From: Leptospira ainlahdjerensis
Lineage (GTDB): Bacteria; Spirochaetota; Leptospiria; Leptospirales; Leptospiraceae
Reading direction: 5' to 3'
Length of the DNA: 44,937 nt
NCBI RefSeq assembly: GCF_016919175.1
Contig: NZ_JAFFPU010000017.1
Location: 1-44,937 of the forward strand
Positions 40,029 to 44,937 of this stretch are shown here, one piece after another; within the stretch, counting starts at the first letter, position 1; each line of letters starts with the position of its first letter. The notes beneath the pieces are model-generated. The model saw only the letters and a program-made list of their open reading frames with translations, made no database searches and was not told where the DNA came from. The translations under genes and the position numbers were made by a program.

Positions 40029-43000
40029 ATGAAAATTGAAGGTTACGAACTAAAAGAAAGAATGAATTCGGATTCGTCGACGGAAGTTTACAAAGCCGTT
40101 CGAACCAAGGATGGGGTTCCGGTAGTCGTCAAATACATTCCCATCCTGGACGAATTACATCCTGCGGTCGTCAATTTAAGAAACGAATTCGAAATTCTAA
40201 ATTATCTCGCATCCGAGAAGATGATCCACGCCTTCGCCATGGAAAAAATCCCGGAAGGATTCATTCTCGTCTTAGAATTCGTTCCGGGAGGAACCCTCAA
40301 ACATTTCTCCGGAAAAAAACCGGTCAACCTGAAGGACTTTTTCAAAATTGCGATCGATCTCGCCGAAAGACTCGGGGAAATACATAATAAAAAAGTAATA
40401 CATAAGGATTTAAAACCGGATAACATCATCTTCAATCCGGAAGGAAGTATATTAAGAATCGTCGATTTCGGGATTTCCACTCGTCTTTCCAAGGAAGAAA
40501 CGTCCTGGTCCAATCCTAACCGATTGGAAGGAAGTATTCACTACGTGTCACCCGAACAAACCGGAAGAATGAATCGATCCGTCGACTACCGAAGCGATTT
40601 TTATTCCTTAGGAATCACGTTTTACGAACTCATCACCGGAAAACTTCCGTTTGAAAGCGAAGACCTTTTGGAACTCGTTCACTTTCATCTTGCAAAAGAT
40701 CCCGCCGATCCGCGCAAACTCAGAAACGAAATTCCGGAAGCATTGTCCCAAATCGTATTAAAATTATTATCTAAAACCGCCGAGGATCGTTATCAAACTT
40801 CGGAAGGGTTAAAGGCCGATTTAGAAACCGTTCAGAAAAAATGGCTCGAGTCCGGAGACGTTCCTGCGTTTGTCTTAGGATCCAAGGACTATTCCCAAGA
40901 ATTTAAGATCCCTCAGAAGTTGTATGGTAGAGAAGAATATATAAATTCACTATTAGGTGAATTTAAAAAAGTCACGGACACCGGAAGAACAAGCGTCGTT
41001 TTGATCGCAGGTTATTCGGGGGTCGGAAAATCCTCTCTCGTAAAAGAAATCAACAAACCTCTCACCGAATCCAAAGGTTATTTTGTATCTGGCAAGTTTG
41101 ATCAATACAATCGAAACGTTCCTTTCAGCGCGATCATTCAGGTCTTTTCCAATTTGATCGAACAAATTCTCACGGAATCCCCCGAAAGAATCGAAGACTG
41201 GAAGAATAAGATCAAAGATACGTTAGGAAGCAATGGAAAAGTCATCACCGACGTTTTACCCGAACTCGAATTTATTATCGGTCCGCAAACGGCCGTAACC
41301 GAGTTGGGTGCCCAAGAAAATGCGAACCGTTTTTATCTGGTCTTTCAGAACTTCATAAAGATTTTTGCAAATCAAGAACACCCCCTCGCCATCTTTCTAG
41401 ACGACTTACAGTGGGCGGACACATCGTCTCTGGAGTTAGTAAAAAACTTAATCGAAGACGTTTCCGTAAATTACCTTTTCTTAATGTTGGCTTACAGAGA
41501 CAACGAAGTCGATTCCACACATCCGTTTTCGACTTTGGTTTCAGGTTTGGAAAAAGAAGGTTTCCGATTGGACAAAATTCTTCTAAAACCCCTCAGCCTG
41601 CAAAACGTAAACGAACTTTTGGCGGACAGCCTTAGAAGTTCTTCCGAAGAAACATTGAGTTTTGCTGAAATCGTTTATTCAAAAACGAGGGGAAATCCGT
41701 TTTTTATCAACGAACTCTTAAAACAATTATCGAAGGAAGAGATCATTTCCTATAAAAAAGGTGACTCTACGTTCAGCGGAAAGTGGATCTGGAATCTTGA
41801 AAAAATAAAAAACACAGACATTTCGGATAACGTGGTAGAACTTCTAGTAAGAAGAATCAAAAAACTTTCTCCGCGTACGCAGGAAACTTTAAAGTTAGCT
41901 TCTTGCATCGGAAGCAACTTTGATCTCGGAGTCCAATCCAAAATTTTAGGAACCACCCTAAAAGAAACTGCGGCGGCAATTTTAGAAACGATGGAAGAGG
42001 AATTGATAGTTCCTTACGGAGACAACTACCGATTGGTCGATTCGATGGAGGAAGTGGAAGAAAACAGAGAAAAAAACTTTCAGATAGCCAAGACGATCCT
42101 ATTTCGTTTTCAACACGACCGTGTCCAACAAGCAAGTTATGAATTGTTAAGCGAAGCTCAAAAACAGACCACTCGATTAAAAATAGGAAGAATCCTCTTA
42201 GAAAACTTAAACGAAAAAGCGTTGGAAGATTCTATTTTCGACGTTGTAAATCATCTAAACACCGGTTCCTCCCTAATCACGAAAAACGAAGAAAAAAGAA
42301 AACTACTTCAGTTGAATATTCAGGCGGCCCAAAAAGCCAAACTCTCGGCCGCTTATAAACCCGCGAAATTATACTCCGAAAAAGCAAGAGAACTTCTTTT
42401 TGCGCTTCCGGAAGCGGAGAAGGGAGACAAGGAACTCTGGTCGAAAGAATACGAACTTGCGTATTCTGTTCACAAGGAATTAGCGGAAGTTCTATATCTC
42501 AACGGAAATTTTGAAGAATCACAAGAGATGATTCAGACCATCTTAAAACAGGCAAAAACGCCGGTCGAACAAGCAGAAGCCTACAACTTGCTGATGATCG
42601 AATATTCGGCTCAAGGAAAATTCGATCTCGCGATGCCAACGGTGATCAAAGCCTTAAAACCGTTAGGAATCGAAATTCCGACTTCAAACTTCGATAAGGT
42701 TGTGGACAAAGAAATCGAAGAGGTAAGAAAAAATTTAAAAAACAGAAGTGTAACATCGCTGCTAGACGAGCCTCTTATGACGGATGCAAACCATATCTGG
42801 GCTGTGAATCTGTTGATTAGCGCGATCCCGATGGCCTACAACAAGGAACCCGCCCTATTCCCTGTGATCTGTTTGAAGATGGCGAACTTACTTTTGAAAT
42901 ACGGAAATCTATCCGATTCCTACGGTTACTCCTGCTACGGAATGGTTCTTGTTGGGAAACTGTCCGATTACAAGGCCGCATACGATTTTTGCGAACTCGC

Positions 43001-44937
43001 CGTCAAACTCAGCGAGAAATATATGAACTCGGGCGGTTACACAAAAGCCGCAAACATATTGGCGAATTATTCTTCCTCGTTCGTAAAACACCTCAAGTTC
43101 TCCGAAGAAGTGAACATCAAATGTGTACAGGCCGCCTTGGATTCCGGAGAGTTTCTACACGGAAGTTATGCGGCCATGAACGATGCGTCTAACGTTCTTT
43201 TTCAAGGGAAAAATCTAGAAATTCTAAAACCTAAGATCAACCAACTTCTGAAATTCGTTAGAAAGGTGAAAAACAATCTCGCTATCGATACGATCTTAGG
43301 TACAACCTTGATTCTTTCCAATTTAAGAGGGGAAACGGGCGGCCATCTTGACTTTTCTTCAAACGAATATCAGGAAAAGGAATATATCGATCTTTGCAAC
43401 GATCACCAAAGCTTGGCACCGATCTGTACGTTCAAAGTGATGAAGATACGATCATTATTGATGTATGGAGAATATCAACTGGCTCTTCAAGAATCGGAGG
43501 AAGCCAATGGTATGATCCTTTATCTCGGAGGTCAGTATGGCCCTTGGGAGCATAATTTTTTGTATTCCCTCACGCTTGCCGCGAATTATAAAAAAGTTAC
43601 ACCTGATAAGAAAAAAGAATATCTCAAAAAAATCCGTGAGAACCAAAAACAACTCTTGGTGTTAGCGGAAAGTTGCCCCGAAAACTTCTACCACAAACAT
43701 CTCTTAGTCGAAGCGGAACTTGCAAGACTGGAATACAAAAATTGGAAGGCGGCGAGAACCTACGAAGCGGCGATCCGAGAAGCGAGAAAGAACGAATTTC
43801 CAAACGATGAAGCTCTTGCCTGCGAGATGGCCGCGACCTTCTGGCTTTCCAAAGGAAGTATCAAGATCGCCGGAGAATTTATCAACGAAGCCTTTCATCG
43901 TTACGGACTTTGGGGAGCAAACCTCAAACAAAGTATGCTCAAGTCCAAATATCCGGAGTTTATCCGCGAACGAGGAACCGGAACGATTCGAACCCACAGA
44001 ACGATTTCGACCACGACTGCGGCGGCCACGGAAGTTTATTCGGGTCAGACCTTGGATCTTCAATCCGTATTAAAAAGTTCTACTGCGATTTCCGGAGAGA
44101 TCAAACTGGAAAATCTCTTAGACAAGTTGATGAAGATCGTAATCGAAAACGCAGGGGCGCAGAGAGGAGTTCTCATTCTTAAAAAAGAAGGAAGGCTCTA
44201 TGTGGAAGCGGAAGGTTCGATCACAAAGGACGACGTCGACGTTCTCACCGGAATTCCTCTCGGCAACAGTAAAAATCTTCCGATCTCTCTTATCTACTAC
44301 GTGGAACGTACGAAGGAGAATTTGGTACTTAGAAACGCTAACCAAGACGAGAAGTTCAACAAGGACGAGTATATTAAGAATTCTAAAACTAAATCCGTTC
44401 TTTGTACCCCGGTGATCAAACAAGGAGAAATTTCCGGAATTCTCTATCTCGAAAATAATCTTTCGGAAGGTGCGTTTACTTCGGATCGGCTGCAGATCAT
44501 GAACATTCTTTCCTCGCAAGCTGCGATTTCCATCGATAATGCGTTACTCTATGCGAATATGGAGGAGAAAGTCAGGGAAAGAACGAGAGAGTTGGCCCAG
44601 GCAAACGCGGACCTTGGATTAAAGAATCAGCATATCACAGACAGTATCACATATTCATTGAATATTCAACAGGCGATTCTTCCCTCCGAAACTCTTCTTG
44701 CAAAAAATCTAAAAGAGCAATTCGTCCTCTTCAGACCGAAGGATATCGTCTCGGGAGACTTCTATTGGTTCAGCAAAAAAGAAGGATCAATTTTTCTAGC
44801 TGCCGTCGATTGTACTGGACACGGCGTCCCTGGTGCTTTAATGTCAATGATCGGAAATACTTTGCTCAACCAGATCGTAAACGAAGCGGGAATCAAAGAT
44901 CCCGGAAAGGTCTTAGAACATTTGAATAAGAATGTAA
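40029..44937 (+). CDS. giant Ser/Thr kinase-AAA ATPase-TPR-GAF-SpoIIE phosphatase protein (partial, 3' end cut)
   Basis: The frame is open for 1636 codons from ATG 40029 to the window edge with no stop, so the C-terminus is missing. Domains in order: Ser/Thr kinase (about 1-270) with Lys35, HKDLKPDN (His125, Asp127) and Asp146 in DFG; an AAA-type ATPase with Walker A GYSGVGKSS (about 328-336) and Walker B FLDDLQWAD; a long helical, TPR-like region; a GAF domain (about 1345-1500); a coiled coil (VRERTRELAQAN); and a SpoIIE-type PP2C domain (FRPKDIVSGDFYW, VDCTGHGVPGAL) that is cut. HKD replaces HRD, so it is a non-RD kinase. It joins kinase and phosphatase activity in one polypeptide, typical of large signal-integrating proteins. 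It follows the KAS III gene by 32 bases. Confidence 0.9.
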   Translation, partial: MKIEGYELKERMNSDSSTEVYKAVRTKDGVPVVVKYIPILDELHPAVVNLRNEFEILNYLASEKMIHAFAMEKIPEGFILVLEFVPGGTLKHFSGKKPVNLKDFFKIAIDLAERLGEIHNKKVIHKDLKPDNIIFNPEGSILRIVDFGISTRLSKEETSWSNPNRLEGSIHYVSPEQTGRMNRSVDYRSDFYSLGITFYELITGKLPFESEDLLELVHFHLAKDPADPRKLRNEIPEALSQIVLKLLSKTAEDRYQTSEGLKADLETVQKKWLESGDVPAFVLGSKDYSQEFKIPQKLYGREEYINSLLGEFKKVTDTGRTSVVLIAGYSGVGKSSLVKEINKPLTESKGYFVSGKFDQYNRNVPFSAIIQVFSNLIEQILTESPERIEDWKNKIKDTLGSNGKVITDVLPELEFIIGPQTAVTELGAQENANRFYLVFQNFIKIFANQEHPLAIFLDDLQWADTSSLELVKNLIEDVSVNYLFLMLAYRDNEVDSTHPFSTLVSGLEKEGFRLDKILLKPLSLQNVNELLADSLRSSSEETLSFAEIVYSKTRGNPFFINELLKQLSKEEIISYKKGDSTFSGKWIWNLEKIKNTDISDNVVELLVRRIKKLSPRTQETLKLASCIGSNFDLGVQSKILGTTLKETAAAILETMEEELIVPYGDNYRLVDSMEEVEENREKNFQIAKTILFRFQHDRVQQASYELLSEAQKQTTRLKIGRILLENLNEKALEDSIFDVVNHLNTGSSLITKNEEKRKLLQLNIQAAQKAKLSAAYKPAKLYSEKARELLFALPEAEKGDKELWSKEYELAYSVHKELAEVLYLNGNFEESQEMIQTILKQAKTPVEQAEAYNLLMIEYSAQGKFDLAMPTVIKALKPLGIEIPTSNFDKVVDKEIEEVRKNLKNRSVTSLLDEPLMTDANHIWAVNLLISAIPMAYNKEPALFPVICLKMANLLLKYGNLSDSYGYSCYGMVLVGKLSDYKAAYDFCELAVKLSEKYMNSGGYTKAANILANYSSSFVKHLKFSEEVNIKCVQAALDSGEFLHGSYAAMNDASNVLFQGKNLEILKPKINQLLKFVRKVKNNLAIDTILGTTLILSNLRGETGGHLDFSSNEYQEKEYIDLCNDHQSLAPICTFKVMKIRSLLMYGEYQLALQESEEANGMILYLGGQYGPWEHNFLYSLTLAANYKKVTPDKKKEYLKKIRENQKQLLVLAESCPENFYHKHLLVEAELARLEYKNWKAARTYEAAIREARKNEFPNDEALACEMAATFWLSKGSIKIAGEFINEAFHRYGLWGANLKQSMLKSKYPEFIRERGTGTIRTHRTISTTTAAATEVYSGQTLDLQSVLKSSTAISGEIKLENLLDKLMKIVIENAGAQRGVLILKKEGRLYVEAEGSITKDDVDVLTGIPLGNSKNLPISLIYYVERTKENLVLRNANQDEKFNKDEYIKNSKTKSVLCTPVIKQGEISGILYLENNLSEGAFTSDRLQIMNILSSQAAISIDNALLYANMEEKVRERTRELAQANADLGLKNQHITDSITYSLNIQQAILPSETLLAKNLKEQFVLFRPKDIVSGDFYWFSKKEGSIFLAAVDCTGHGVPGALMSMIGNTLLNQIVNEAGIKDPGKVLEHLNKNV

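Overview
The window is chromosomal DNA of a spirochaete, almost certainly a Leptospira. The protein set fits this: spirochaetal lipoproteins, purE/purK beside murF, a LexA with a conserved cleavage site and Ser/Lys dyad, a SiaB-like kinase, a zinc-ribbon adenylate cyclase, and a giant Ser/Thr kinase-AAA-GAF-SpoIIE protein. The frequent TTG/GTG starts and the AT-rich intergenic DNA fit as well. The genus is inferred from protein resemblance; the species was not determined. No rRNA, tRNA, CRISPR array, transposase or phage gene was seen.

Layout. 1-775: a 138-bp tandem repeat, then gene-free DNA. 776-3839 (+): murF, purE, purK. 4050-5975 (+): an FG-GAP repeat surface protein. 5976-6919: a repeat-rich gap between convergent genes. 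11149-6920 (-): an operon of a 74-aa protein, radC, the polysaccharide exporter wzm/wzt and ugd, behind a good promoter. 11439-14044 (+): two coupled exported or outer-membrane proteins. 19074-14516 (-): lexA, a small lipoprotein, ctpA, then (after a repeat-filled gap) tsaD and pssA. 23265-19144 (-): lipoprotein, TolC-type protein, CzcB-type adaptor and an unknown protein, with no RND pump. 25497-23926 (-): a membrane-anchored TPR protein ending in a degenerate Mrr-like nuclease domain. 25612-29062 (+): a tightly overlapping set of ABC permease, ABC ATPase, ROK kinase, HIT hydrolase and a YbhN-type membrane protein. 29297-31303 (-): a Cys-rich lipoprotein and an adenylate cyclase. 32138-33962 (+): a ketoacyl synthase and SiaB-like kinase, convergent with a PP2C phosphatase. 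36590-34929 (-): a hotdog/IVS-protein fusion and an SDR. 37200-44937 (+): a fused CoA-transferase, a KAS III-type synthase and the giant kinase-phosphatase, cut by the window edge.

Two themes stand out. First, the gaps share a short palindrome (consensus TTGTNGGAACTCCNACAA, at least a dozen full or partial copies). It also bounds a roughly 155-160 bp hairpin-bearing repeat present in two full copies and one partial copy. Second, acyl-chain enzymes repeatedly sit beside Ser/Thr phospho-signalling genes (synthase + SiaB + PP2C; CoA-transferase + KAS III + kinase/SpoIIE). This suggests, but does not prove, partner-switch control of a lipid pathway. The most unusual proteins are the hotdog/IVS-protein fusion and the TPR/degenerate-Mrr protein.
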